Source: Strongylocentrotus purpuratus (taxonomy: Eukaryota; Echinodermata; Echinoidea; Camarodonta; Strongylocentrotidae). Taken from it: a DNA stretch of 64,000 bases. This document shows, piece after piece, positions 24,001 through 37,240 of this stretch. The DNA lies in the NCBI RefSeq assembly GCF_000002235.5, contig NW_022145599.1, forward strand, positions 4,548,905 to 4,612,904, written 5' to 3'. The notes below the pieces were generated by a model. That model did not search any database. It saw nothing but the letters and a program-made list of their open reading frames with translations, and had not been told where the DNA came from. Numbering within the stretch: position 1 is the stretch's first letter; each line of letters begins with the position of its first letter. Made by a program: the position numbers and the translations under genes.

Positions 24001-27000
24001 ACGCTCGAACTGTAAATTCTTGAATTTTCCCAACCGTTTTTCCATTAAAAATAAGACATAAAACATGCTTTTTAAAATCTTTCAACACTTAAATGTTTGG
24101 AATGGTATATAGAGCCAATTAATTGCTTTGTGATGATTTACATTTACCTAAAATTTAATTAAATTAAATTGTAATAATATAGTAGGGAGAATTTTGGAAT
24201 AGATCAGATCATATTTTTCCCAATTTTTATCATTAATAATGGTCTGTTTTCACACAAACTTTCAGATTATCTTTAATTGTACATCTAGCATTGAAGTCAC
24301 TCTCTCATCTGAACAATGTTACCAAGTCCCTTTAAAAGCTGAAACAGGAATGCACAATTTCCCATGCCATACTGCTGAAATCCTTGTATAAGAATCACCA
24401 TTCCAACAAAGAAAGAGTTATGAAAATATTTTCACTGACCATCACTGCTGAGGTTGTTCTACTTACTTGTATGCTTCAGTAAAGAGTTTAATAATGTTCC
24501 CATCATTTTGGCAGAATTTTTGAAGCCAAGTAGTGAAGAGAGCTCCTGGTCCGGCAGTCCTGTGATTACATAACAAAGGGAATGTGATACAATTGAAAAT
24601 AATAATACTAATAATATTCAGTTCTTGTATAGGGCATAATACGTTATGAAATAACATCTCTATGGGCTTCCAGAGAGCTTTGGAAATTATTACCCTAGCT
24701 TTAGTTGTTACCGGAGTGTTGGCTCAGTCAGTAGAGCGTCCGCCACACAACCGGAGGTCGTGGGTTCGAACCCCGGCCACGTCATACCAAAAGACGTTAA
24801 AAGATGGGAGTTGTTGCTACCTTGTTTGGCGTTCAACAATAAGGGATTGAGCAACGTCGATCTGGCGCTGCACAGTGGCTGCCGGGCTCACGATCAATTA
24901 GGCAAAAAGAATTTCTGTTTCGGTTTAATAAAATTTGGAGTAGACTATTAGGCTATTATTATTATTACTGTAGCTGTGGATGGAGGAGAAATGGTAAAGA
25001 TAAAATATGTGACTCTCAGTGGCAACATGTAGTACATGTAGAATCCCGAATGTGGGCACCTACCTGGCATAACCACACAAAGTCCATTGTCTTAAAATTA
25101 GTACCGTAAATCAGCGTTCAGAAACCCATGCAGGGAAGGACTTTCATTTATTACGAGGCACAGTTGAAGTGCTTGTGAACTTGTCACAAATAATAGTAAC
25201 AATGTTGTTTTTAAAACTAAAGATGACAGACAAATTTTGCTCCGAGTCCAAATAGAAATTTGGACAGGCTAGTTTTTCAGTGGTGAGTCGATACCCCCTG
25301 TGCGAGTGAGCTGGAGACAAGGGTGAGCCTCGGCCGGCAAAGTGAAGGGGTATAATTTATCGAGACTGAAAAAAACAAAAAGCAAAAAGAAACAGCAACT
25401 CTCTTCTCTTCAAATTGTTGAATGTAGGTTAACTTCAAATTGTAGATCCTATTCTTTATTCGCATTATGTAAATTATGTTGAGAGACAGAGATTTTTGAA
25501 AACCACTCAAAAGTAGCGTTTTGAGGACTCAAAATATCCTGTACCTGTCTATAAGATGGACCCCCGACTTTTGAATTTTTACCGCGGGAAAAAATTGCGT
25601 CTTATACACGGAGAATACAGTAGTTTAGTTGGCTATCTATTTTCAAAGCCATGAGAGGTAATAGTCAGGATTGGTGTATAACCCTCCCACTACCACACAG
25701 TTTACGATCATACGTATGCAACACGATTGTGAATGTGAATGTGAATGGAGCTTACCTGGATGTATAAACCTTATGCTCAGCTTCAGTCATGGATCTGGTA
25801 ATAAAATCCTTCAGGGTCGTTGTTCTCTTTACCCACTCTAGAATACCAAGTCTTCAAAGAGAAAATTAAGAGAGAAAATATTGTACATCCTCTGCTCATA
25901 TTGCACAGCAAAATTGAAATCCTTTTGAGGGATGATTAGGAATATAATGTATTTTGTATGCTTCTGACACTGACTTTTATTAGTATTATTATCATTATTA
26001 TAATAATAATTATAATTATCATTGTTATTATCATCATCACCACCATCATCATCACCATCATTATTATTAGTAGTAGTAGTAATAGTAGTAGTATCATTAT
26101 CATCACCATCATGCCAGGGGTATGACTTTGTGTATCTTGTACCTGGTATCGTTAATATCCTTTACATATAATTCACTGAGACAATGAACGCAATCATAAC
26201 AATTGCAGTCAAATCATGTTACGTGGCATACCTTGGAGTCATGGGCACAACCTGATAGGTAGTAAGAGTGAGCCCTCGTTGGCTGCAAGCCGCATCCTGT
26301 GCCAGAATGCCGTTCATGATGCAGAAGAGTTGTTCTATCCTCTGATCCATCCTGAGATCCTCTCCAACCTTGACCAGGAATGGGTAGTCCATCTCATCGT
26401 TGCCTCGGATCGTGATGCACTTGGGCTTGCGCAGAGAGGACAGCGTCAGCACCGTCTCGTCGAATCCAGCGATCTTGACATGGTAGGCTGGGAGAGGCTT
26501 CTTGCTTCCATCGTACTGACCTGTCAACAGATCAGAAAAATTGTGTACCAGTAACAGATAAATCCAAAGTAAATACAAGAATAGCAGTGTCGTTGTTTCC
26601 TTGTATCCGAATAGTATACCAAGTCCAGTCCGGTCGTTGAGTCTTGGCTTTCTTTGACTACGGCCAGGAGGGAAATGTGGTACATTTCCTTAGCATAAGG
26701 TTTCAGAATCGAGGCTTAGACCTAGAAATACAAAAATGATTCTATATGAAAGTTAATAAAATAATTTTAAACTGCCTCAACAGAACCTTATGGTTTTATT
26801 TGCAGTTTCCCCAATTCATTTCTATTGCTGATTAACTTTGTATAATTCTGGTATATTTGTAGACATGTTTCCGTTTTGTATGTGCTCTGTGTCTTCTATA
26901 TTGTATATATTGTAGAGGTGTTGTGGTCGAGTGGATACGTCGCCGGACAATCGATCACAAGGTCTGCGGTTCGAGTCCCGTCGCTGCACTAATGTCCTTT

Positions 27001-30000
27001 GGCAAGACATTGATCTACATTTGCCACACTCCACCCAGGTGAAGTAAATGGGTACCTGGTAGGAATTTATTCCTTGAAATGCAGCTCGCGTAACAGCTGC
27101 ACTGCTAAAGCCAGGGTAATTATGCTGCATTATTGTAGAGCGCTTAGAGACTTCTGACAAGGTAAGTGTTAGGCGCTATATAAGCACTGTAAATATTATT
27201 ATTATTATATAATCTGTATCTTATATGTTTTTTTATGGATTTGAAATGAAATAAAACTTGAAACTTGAAAACTTGTATATGGAAAATGCACTATTTAAAT
27301 GCGTTAATATTATTTACAAAATAAAGCCTGAAGCAAATTTTGAAGCACGGTGGTAGAACCAATTACCTACCAGGTATCTCCAGCTCATCTCCCCTTAGAG
27401 TCTGGAACGCAGTGAACCAGGGAGAGTACTCCTTGAGATTGCCAGGGTCATCTTTTCCTGGAGTCATCTTTGCACAGATGTCCTGCCTTAGCTTGGACCA
27501 TGTCTGCAAGCAAAGAAATCAATTGATATGTGTTCCATGCTTGATACATGTATATGCAGACATAATATGCTTAGAACATGATGCTCATTTGTATGTAAAC
27601 AGTCACGGGAGTAAATTGTGCCAGTACTCTGATATTTTGTAATTGTAGAAATTAACAACGTTTCCAAGATGGTTTAGAATATAGTCGTGTTTATTCTACA
27701 AAAGAAAAGCATAAAATGCTTATTTGCGCATCTGCTACTACAATGGAGAAAAGACTTGATGTTGGAGTAAACAAGTGGTTCCTGTATTAAGCCTTTAGGA
27801 ATGAAAATATTTTGTTGTCATTCAGAAATTGTTTATTCTCTTCAGGATCAAAACTCAGGAAAAAAGGAAATCATCAATGTGCTTTAAAGCTGTACTCAGC
27901 TGAATCAGGAAAGCCTCTGCATTACAATTCACATGAGTTTCCAGACTTGGTCTTACCTTGTAGTCCATTGCTGCAAGCTTACTTCCATCTTGACCAAATG
28001 ATGAATCAAACCTCTTCTGCCATTCCTAAGAAAAAGAGAGCAAACATTTCAAGACTTCATTCTCTTCTAACAAAATGATGACGACATGATTTTGACACTG
28101 TCAAACATAATATTAACATAAAATTTTCTATAGCTAAACAACAGGTATATGCTACATGAACTTGCCTTACTCTTACTTTGGAAGAGGAAAGCTTTCAGCA
28201 GATGTTTGATCTGAAGCAAACAAACCACAAACAGTAAACTACAGTGAAAACTCCCTTAGCGACCACCTGTATACAAAGTCCACCAGCCTATAAAGGCCAC
28301 AACATTCTCTCTTTCTGTTAAATAGTGGATCCCGATGACACAATGTACTAAAGTAATGTACTGAAAACTGTTCATAAAGACCACCTGCCCACACAGACTG
28401 CTTTTTTTGCCTCCCTTGAGCAACCTTCCCCCAGCAAGGTCCTGCTTCTACTCTCTGATAAGAGATGGAGGACCTTTCTTGGGCTGAGACATTCGTCACA
28501 CCAAGAAGGCCAACAGCAGAGCGAGTAAAACATCAAACATCAAATGGATCAAATTTGACTGGCTTGTGTAGGAGTGGAGTAGGTATGGCAGTTTGACTGA
28601 AGTCCTAATTTGCAACTGGTTATACTCGCCGTACCCTTCCGACCTTCTTCCAGCACAGTCCTCCTCTTTGATAAGAACTGCAGAAATTACTTTGGGCTTA
28701 GTAGTCAACTGGTAAAACCCAACTTGCCCTTCCAACCTTCTTCTAGCTAATAAAAGTTTGGCTTATACCTTAGTCACACCAATGAGACCGAAAGCAGACC
28801 AACATCTGAACAATTAAAACATTGCATAACAGCTTAAACTTGGTCGGTTTGGAGTCGGTGTGGAGTAGGTTTGGCATTGTGACCAAGATACTAATTCACA
28901 ACTAATGAAAACCACCTTATTCTTCCAACTTTCTTCAAGTACATGTATACCCCTGATTCTACTGTCAGATAAGAGCTGCAACAGCAACTTGGGCTTAGTT
29001 TTCAACTGGTTAAACCCCTTCTAAATTCAGATAATGAGATCTGTAGGGAGGTTTTCCAGGCTTAATAATCAACCAGTATACTTACCCTTCCAAATTTCTT
29101 CCAGTAAGGTCCTGGTTCTACTGTCTGGCTAGAGCTGGATGGTTCTCCTTGCCTTCCTCCGGACTCAAAGAGCTGCTGATAAAGCTGCTGGTATTCCTCC
29201 TTGATGGCAAGATGATCACGTTTCTTACTGTTCATCTTACTGTTGATTACACTGACCCAATCCTAGAATTGCAAGTGGCCAAAAAAAGCAAACAGTATGT
29301 TATATCTATTGTGCTACCTACCTGAATTACATGTATGATCTTTATTTACAGAGAGTCATTAAATGGGCAACAAGTTTATTATGCATCATTTTGGATCAGC
29401 TATGTGATGACACGATGGCTAATGAGTATTTTTCTCATAACGATACCGCTGAATATGGGCTATCCAGCCATTTATTTTATCTTGGAATTCATTATTCTAT
29501 TTGATATTATTTTGCTGATTGCATGATGTCTTTTTATATGGAAATAAAACAAACAAACTAGTGTAAAATATATAGATGTGACCTGAATAAACTTGAGCCA
29601 TTTAAAGCAAAAGTAAAATACCGACTCAATTTAAGTATTGACTTGAATATTGGCTCAGAGCTTTGTCTATAGAAACAATGTAAGATGGAGACATTGTGGT
29701 ATATAGCTGTTATTCACTTGACTCTCTATCCAAGGGTTGAAAGTTTGAATCCAAGCCCAGCATTAACGTTCTTTGAGAGGACACCAATCCACATTCGGCA
29801 CTCTCCACCCAGGTGTTAAAAGGGTAACCAATAGGTTGCGCATGTCACTGTACTTTGCTCAGCATTGTAAGTGTGTGTAAAATAGTGCCGGGCTAGAATG
29901 CTACCCAGGAGTGGTGAATGTGCATACATTGTGTGCAGGCAAGCATGAATCTGATGACTACAGTAATGAAACATCTGCGAAGCACTTTAAGAGACATCGT

Positions 30001-30266
30001 CAATGTATTGAGTGCCATCTAAACCGAGAATAGTATTAGCATTATTAAGATCTTTCCGAAAATCCAATCATTTTTGCAAAATAATATACCTTAAAGATGA
30101 ATCCAGGATGGGTAAGTCTCTGTAGAGCTAGTGTAAGATTCTCAACTAGTGGTACTGTAGATAAGATGTCTTCTATTTCCTTGACTGCATCCTTCCTCTG
30201 TTTCTCCTTTGATTTATCTCCAAGTTTGAAATCTTCACTGCTGATCTTGAATGGGTAGACTAGAGC
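21031..30266 (-). CDS. PRKDC: PRKDC exons 33-44: PI3K-like kinase, PRD and FATC
   Basis: Exons 30090-30266, 29086-29262, 27957-28025, 27371-27503, 26232-26520, 25756-25851, 24467-24559, 23697-23768, 22993-23194, 22532-22720, 21696-21829 and 21031-21247. The 289-nt exon holds the N-lobe, with the lysine of [11 protein letters not shown] as the predicted ATP-binding residue. Exon 22993-23194 holds the catalytic loop [10 protein letters not shown] (Asp, His and Asn present) and the [12 protein letters not shown] magnesium-binding and activation segment. The TQ at its end matches human T3950. [15 protein letters not shown] and [14 protein letters not shown] follow. The final exon contains the FATC tail ([12 protein letters not shown], then WEPWV and TAG). 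All catalytic residues of the PIKK family that I can check are intact. Confidence 0.97.
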
Positions 30267-33200
30267 CTAAATACAAGGTGATACACAGGCTCAAATGAAT
30301 TCTTTTACTAACTCTATGCTGAAGAAATAGGTACAGTGGAGCCCAAGCATCAAATAACATATAATCGTTTAACCGCAAGATGGCCGTAAGAGCTACAGTA
30401 AACATATAAATTTTCCATCCCCTTACCAGGTTGTCTAAGTACGTCAAGCATTAATTTGTCCCCATTTATGCTTCCTAAGCATGTGACATATTGAAAGCTT
30501 ACATCTAAAAGCGTTCAACAAAAACCCTCATTCAACCAGCCCACCTTTCATTCTTGAGTTAAGAAAATCACAGAAAGCATAACTTTTACAAGGGGTATGA
30601 ATAATCCATTTGTTAAGTGGATGTATTGTCACTTGCAAACAGGGCCTTCTTGCAGGCAGCCAACAACAATTGGTATGAAATATTTGGTCTTCTAAAAATT
30701 AAGACTGTACAAGTAACAACTGAAACTTGGGACTGAACACGTTACTATAAAAAAAAAAAAAAAAAGAAACATTCACCATGGGTTACAGAGATGTATATCT
30801 GTGTATTAGATGGTACACAAAAACCTTTCAAATATCAATCGATGAGCATGGTATGTAAGTGCTACTCAGTCCATCAAAGCCAGTAAACAAACTATTTCCG
30901 GTATTTGTTTTTAATTGTAAGTACAGTCAAGTGACATGTTTTTGGTAATATTAACACCGCCTGAAAGGGAAGGGGGGGTGTAAACATTTTGTTGTATGCT
31001 TGAAGATTTCCTCTCACTCATCATGATTGTATTACCTGTGGGTAATCCTTTGCGATAGCTTTCAGGATGCCCTGGACAGCTAAAGATTCTGGTTTGTCAA
31101 GAAGAGCTACCATCTGGCTTATCCAACCAATGAACATCCAACTTGGAATGATGGAAGCCTGTGTGGTACAAAACAACGAAAAATATCATATAATTACATT
31201 CATTATCTTAAAATGTTATGGGCTTTAACAATAGCAAAACCAACATATGACTGTGATTAATCAAAGCTGCTTTATGTTACTTTAACCTGTTGACCACTGA
31301 ATTCTCACATAGACTCCCATAGACTTAAAGGGAAATTCCACTCTGATAATAAGTTTCTTTTAATATTAGGACCAGAAAAAACAAAAATACACATCAGTGT
31401 AAATTCCATTCTGATAAAAACAAATATTTTCCTTTTGCCTATCTTGATCATATATTCACAGCTTTAAGCCTAAGTGTATACATGTACATCAGCTCATGAA
31501 ACCAGCACAAAATTGCTCAAAAGAAAATCTTGAGTCTATCTAAGGAAAAAAACACTCAAAAATCGAACAATGTAACAAACAAAACAATATTTAATATAAG
31601 ATTTTAAGTTGGAAAGAGTAATATATGCGAACCTTTTTTACAAGACTTTGCATGGTATCAGGATATTTTTCTACCAGCTGGAGCAGCCTTGGGAAGTGTT
31701 GCCTGGCCTCGGGTGAGTTCAGATTCATAGCTTGAAGAGTTGAGTTGACCACGGTGGAGGGGTATGCTTCCATCAAGGGCAAATAATCAGGGTTGCAATC
31801 ATCTGACATTAAATACAAAGTTTACCGTCAATAGTGTCTCTTTTTAATAAATTTGGCAGCATTTGTTGTAAAGACAAGTGTTGTTACATAACAGATTATT
31901 TTCAAATTCTTTTTAACCGCTAGTCAAAATCAGACTTTTTTTTTTTTTTAGTAATACTTTTTTTTTTAAATTTGGGTTTTTATTGGAAAATTAAAAGAAA
32001 TCACATTATTTACAAATTATTTACATTAAATACAAAGTTTATTGTCAATAGTCTCTCTTTTTAATGAACTTGGCAGAATTTGTTGTAAAGACCTACCATA
32101 AAATTGTTCTTGCTAGCCACTTTCTACCCAGAAGTAGTAAGTGGGTAAGTCATCTGACATTAAATACAAAGTTTACTGTCAATAGTGTCTTTTTAAAATA
32201 AATTTGGCAGAATTTGATGTAAAAACCTACCATAAAATTTGTCTCCTAGTCACTTTCTACCCAGAAGTAGTAAGTGGGTACTCAGTAGGAAGAAATTCCT
32301 TGAATGCTTGAGTGCCTTGTCATAATTGCTTGACTAAAGCCTAGGTAATACATTAATATGAATAGAAAGGCCCTAAGTAAGAACATTACTAATACTGATC
32401 AGTGAGGGGTAGACAAGATCACTAAAGTACTTTTAATTTTATCAGTCATTTGCTCTGGTGACAATTGCTCTAGGGCTTTATAACATCAAAAATACAGGCT
32501 TAGGTTTGCAACTAAGTTTTAGGTCAGGTTTAGGTTTAGGGTTATAACCTGGGGTTAAAACTGGCAATTGGCTTTATTATTACCTCGGTCACTGGATTCT
32601 GTTACGACTCTGCAGAATCAAGCAGAATCCAGTGACCGGGGTAATAATACTGTGAGCGTTGTAACCGATAAAGTGCTCAGTAAGAATCATTTATTATTAT
32701 AAAGGTTTAGGACACTTTTTATTTTTAGAACATTGTTCTAATATAATTCTCAGCAAATTGAATGAATGGACAAAACATGTCATTGTACTCATACTCATGG
32801 ATAAGCAATGTTAATATTCATTTACCATCGTCTTGTTGCCGTAGCAACTGATCACAAAAGCTGACGAGAGCCATGTGCGCCTTTGCCATGCTCTGCTCCT
32901 CTCTCTTAGCTGATGATGATAATGAATGGGAGGCAGGGTCTAGTTTGATGGTTCCTACGGCATCATCAAGGTATTTCTTGCTCTTCATAAACAGACTCTG
33001 ACACACCTGTATTCAATGGAGTGGAAAACAAAAGTCTAGGAGGAATACCAATAAATCATACTGATTGCCCTTATAGTCCATTTACCGTATATTTTCTCAT
33101 TTGTTTTTGTTTTGCTTGTTAGGTATAAAACTGCCATAAATAAACTTCCAATGGTGAAGTTTCACTTACAATTTAATTAATTCAGCATTTTTACAGCATG

Positions 33201-36200
33201 AAACTTTCGTGAATTTAAACCACTTGTGGAATATGAACACATTTCATGCACGCAAAGGATTCTGGTATTACAGGAGTCATGTGATTTCCAAATATGATCG
33301 TCAAAGCTTGAAAGCTGGTGCAGGGTTTGCTGCAAATGGCACGTTAGGGGTTAAGGATCATGACCAACAAGGTTCTGACTTCAAGATATTTTAATTTTCT
33401 CACCTTCTCAGGTTTGCTCTCTTGACATTCAGCTTTAGAAAGCAATTTATCCAGCTTGCCGGCATCACTGAGTCTGGTTAACATTTCTCCTTCTAAAGTA
33501 TCACAGCAAGAAATAGAAAAACAGAAGTTGTTAGACAAGCTGGGAGGAAGATCCAAAATACTGTAACTATACTTCATCTGTACCAACAGTATTTACAACT
33601 TGGTAGAGAGAGTAGTTGTCCCGAGGACTGAATGGGAAGCCGTGTTATTGTACAGATACTGTAAAGCATTTATCACTTTTAAAACTTAAAGTCTCAAAGG
33701 CCCAAATTCACAAAGGAGGTTTAAACCCTCATTTACATAACCCATGGTTTAAAATTTGCGCAAATTAAGCGTACCTTGCCTCACGCTCGTCCAATATTGG
33801 ATCTCTGACTGTGTCACGCTTATTTTGCGCTAATTATAGACCATGGGTTACGTAAATGCAGATTTAAACCTCCATTATTATCATTTAATATTTCTTAGCA
33901 ATGAAGAAGACAGAGACAGAAAAGAGAAAATTTTACCTTGCACTCTATCATTACAATCACCATAATATTAGACTATTCCTTAATCCTGTACATGCATGTT
34001 TTGAATATGGTCTGAAAATGAACAAGTTTAAAGTATTTTACAACTTTGTAGGTAAAGACCAGGTATTGTACATAATGCACACCTCTTTAATAGTCAAAAC
34101 AAAGTCGTCATCTAATTTGATTCCACTCAGTCATGCATCTCATTCATCGAGGTACCTTCTTGTACAAAGCATAATAATGTAATATGTAAAATTATTAATT
34201 TTTTTTTCTTCTCATGCTTTCAATTTTCTCTAACCGCCATTCTTCTTCACGATTATCAGGCCTACTTACTTTCTTCTTGTAGAGCACTAGCCATGGACTG
34301 ATAGGTCTTACTGGTCAGGATACGATGGTCGCAGAGTAGGAACAGATCACTCCCCAAGTTATGGGATACTGGTAACTTGCCTGCAGCACATCATACAACA
34401 TATTATACTGATTGAATGATTGAGATGGATTAAAAAAATGGAATTTATACTTCTGAAAACTATGTTATATTCAATTATTTAAGTATTATTTAAGTATGTT
34501 AATTTTCATAACAAACTAAAATTGCATGGAATATACAGATTCCATTTAGTGCTTGCTCAGATGCCTCTCAATAATGTATGCATCTGTATATAAAGACCAC
34601 ATTTTTTGTTTCTTTTGAAAATGGTCTCTCATTGAAACATGTACAAAAGGAACCTGTCTACAAAGACCACTTTTTGTGTTTCCGTTGTGTAGTTGGTTTA
34701 GACAGGTTTGACTGTATCTTGTTTACTAACATAAGAGTTAAAGTATTTTTAGGACACCTGTGTGACCTTTGAACTCTTCAATTCAAACCCTAATCAGTTC
34801 GTCCTTGCATACTTGTACATTCTTGATCCCAGAGGATTTGTTCAATGGTTCTCAAATTATTGCGGTAACAAAAAGCGGAACCGACAACCCCAAAATACAA
34901 TGACTCCAGCAATACATAAGGTGGCGGAGGCATAACAAAACTAGATGGAATTTTGACTGCGCGCAGTCGAAAATGATGCCTCCGCCATAGAGCAATTTAA
35001 ACAAGTTTGGAGTTTAAATCTCCAGTGGTTCTTGAGATATCATGATAACAATCTCAATGTATGGAATTTCATAAGTTGACCTCTGTGACCCTTGACCTTT
35101 GACTTACGTGCTCCAAAATCTAATCAGATTGTCTTCCTATGGTGATACATACTATCCTTAAGTTTGAAGTTTTTACATCTCCAGTGGTTCTTGAGATATC
35201 ATGATAACAATCTCAATGTATGGAATTTCATAAGTTGACCTCTATGACCCTTGACCTTTGACCTACGTGCTCCAAAATGTAATCAGATTGTTTTCCTATA
35301 GTGATACACACTATCACTAAGTTTGAAGTTTAAATCTCCAGTGGTTCTTGAGATATCATGATAACAATCTCAATGTATGGAATTTCATAAGTTGACCTCT
35401 GTGACCCTTGACCTTTGACATACGTGCTCCAAAATCTAATCAGATCGTCTTCCTATGGTGATACATACTATCCTTAAGTTTGAAGTTTAAATCTCAAATG
35501 GTTCTTGAGATATCGCGCTAACAAACTCAATACAAGGAATTTCATAAGTTGACCTCTGTGACCTGTGACCTTTGACCTACGTACTCCAAAATGTAATCAG
35601 ATCGTCTTCCTATGGTGATAAATACTATTCCCGAGTCTTAAGTTTAAATCTTAAATGGTTCTTGAGATATTGTGATAACGGTCAAACGGGACGGACGGAC
35701 GGACGTACGGACGGACGGACGTACGGACGGACGTACGGACGTACGGACGGACAACCCGAAAACATGATGCCTCCGGCACCACCTTCGGTGGCGGAGGCAT
35801 AAAAAAGTATACATAAAACAAATCAACTTTATAGTTTGATTACCGAGATGATCTAAGGCCTTGAGAAGAGAGGTGATCCTTTCATATGGCTTAAGAAGCA
35901 ATGCCTTCCTTTGTGTCATAGACACATAACTGTGAGTCCAGGCTGGTCGGAGGTCCTCAAATTCTACCAGGCCCCGATGAGTTGATTTGAGATGTTTGGC
36001 TGCAACACAGAAATTGGCCTGGAGTACAAAGGGAAAAGATCAAAGATGTGCTACTTTGCTTCCACATACATCTACTATCATGAGATGGGATCACAATATA
36101 CTTAGCAGCTACCTCTCTAAAAAGGCCACTTCTTGTGTTTTCGTTTGGTGGCCTTCATAGACAGGTTTGACTGAAATTGATGAAGAAGTTTTTCCTTTGT

Positions 36201-37192
36201 TTGACAGAATCATGGAAAAGGTAATGGTTGTCAACTGCCCAGTAAAGCATTCTTACAACCAATTTCAGTTTGAAAATTCAATTTCATCTTTTCATCAATA
36301 CATGTACATGTGTAGATATTTAATGAAAGTACATTCAATGATATGCATTCTCACCTGCTACTATTGGAGTTGTGACCCTAAAAAATGCAAGGAACTGAAA
36401 AAACAACAACAATGAATCAAAGGCCTTCTTGCAAGCAGCAGATTACAGTATGTATCCATTTTGTAATTAATATTTGTATTATTATTTGCGCCGACCAGAA
36501 AAATCAAAAGATCTTGGGCTTTGTGCAAAAGTACCAGGATGACTGTGCAATTTTAAAACAATGTTTCATAGTTTGGGGTATGCGAACTCGTGAAACAGTA
36601 AATATGCATTTAAACACGCAAAGGCTAAGACATTGGATGTATGCGTGCAACTCTTTCAAAATGGATGGGTAAGGACTAAATGTATTTTTCTCCCTCTGAT
36701 TAATGTGGATTTCATTTTAAAAAAAACATAAGGATGTAGTGCTGAAAATTAAGGTACTGGGTTTCATACAACTAATAACAATATTGAATGGCTTTCTTTT
36801 GTGATATACACGTGTATACTATATCAAACTCGCTTTAACAATATTTTGTTTGTCATGCCGACTTGTGAAATATGCTCATCAGCCCATGGGATAGTAGTAT
36901 ATCCTTGCATCCCAATCAAGGCTATTCAATATCACATGCGCACCTGTTGGCAAGCACTATCAGCCATCTTCATAGACAAGAGAACCTTCTCCCTCCTCAC
37001 AAGGTCATCAAACTTTTGGTCTTCTGTCTCCATGGAGTCTCCTCCTCCTCCTCCTCCTCCTCCTGAGTCACCTAACAGGTTACACAGCTTGTCCATGTAG
37101 AGACATCTGATGAATGATGCACATCAACAAGTACAGTCAAGAGAAAGAGAGAAAGAGAGAGAGAAAGAGAGAGGGAAATGGATAGATAAATG

Positions 37193-37240
<48 letters not shown>

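Noticed and set aside
28370-28990. Additional PRKDC exons
   Set aside because: The exon-like pieces lack a coherent frame and clean splice sites, and the phases of the flanking real exons already join.
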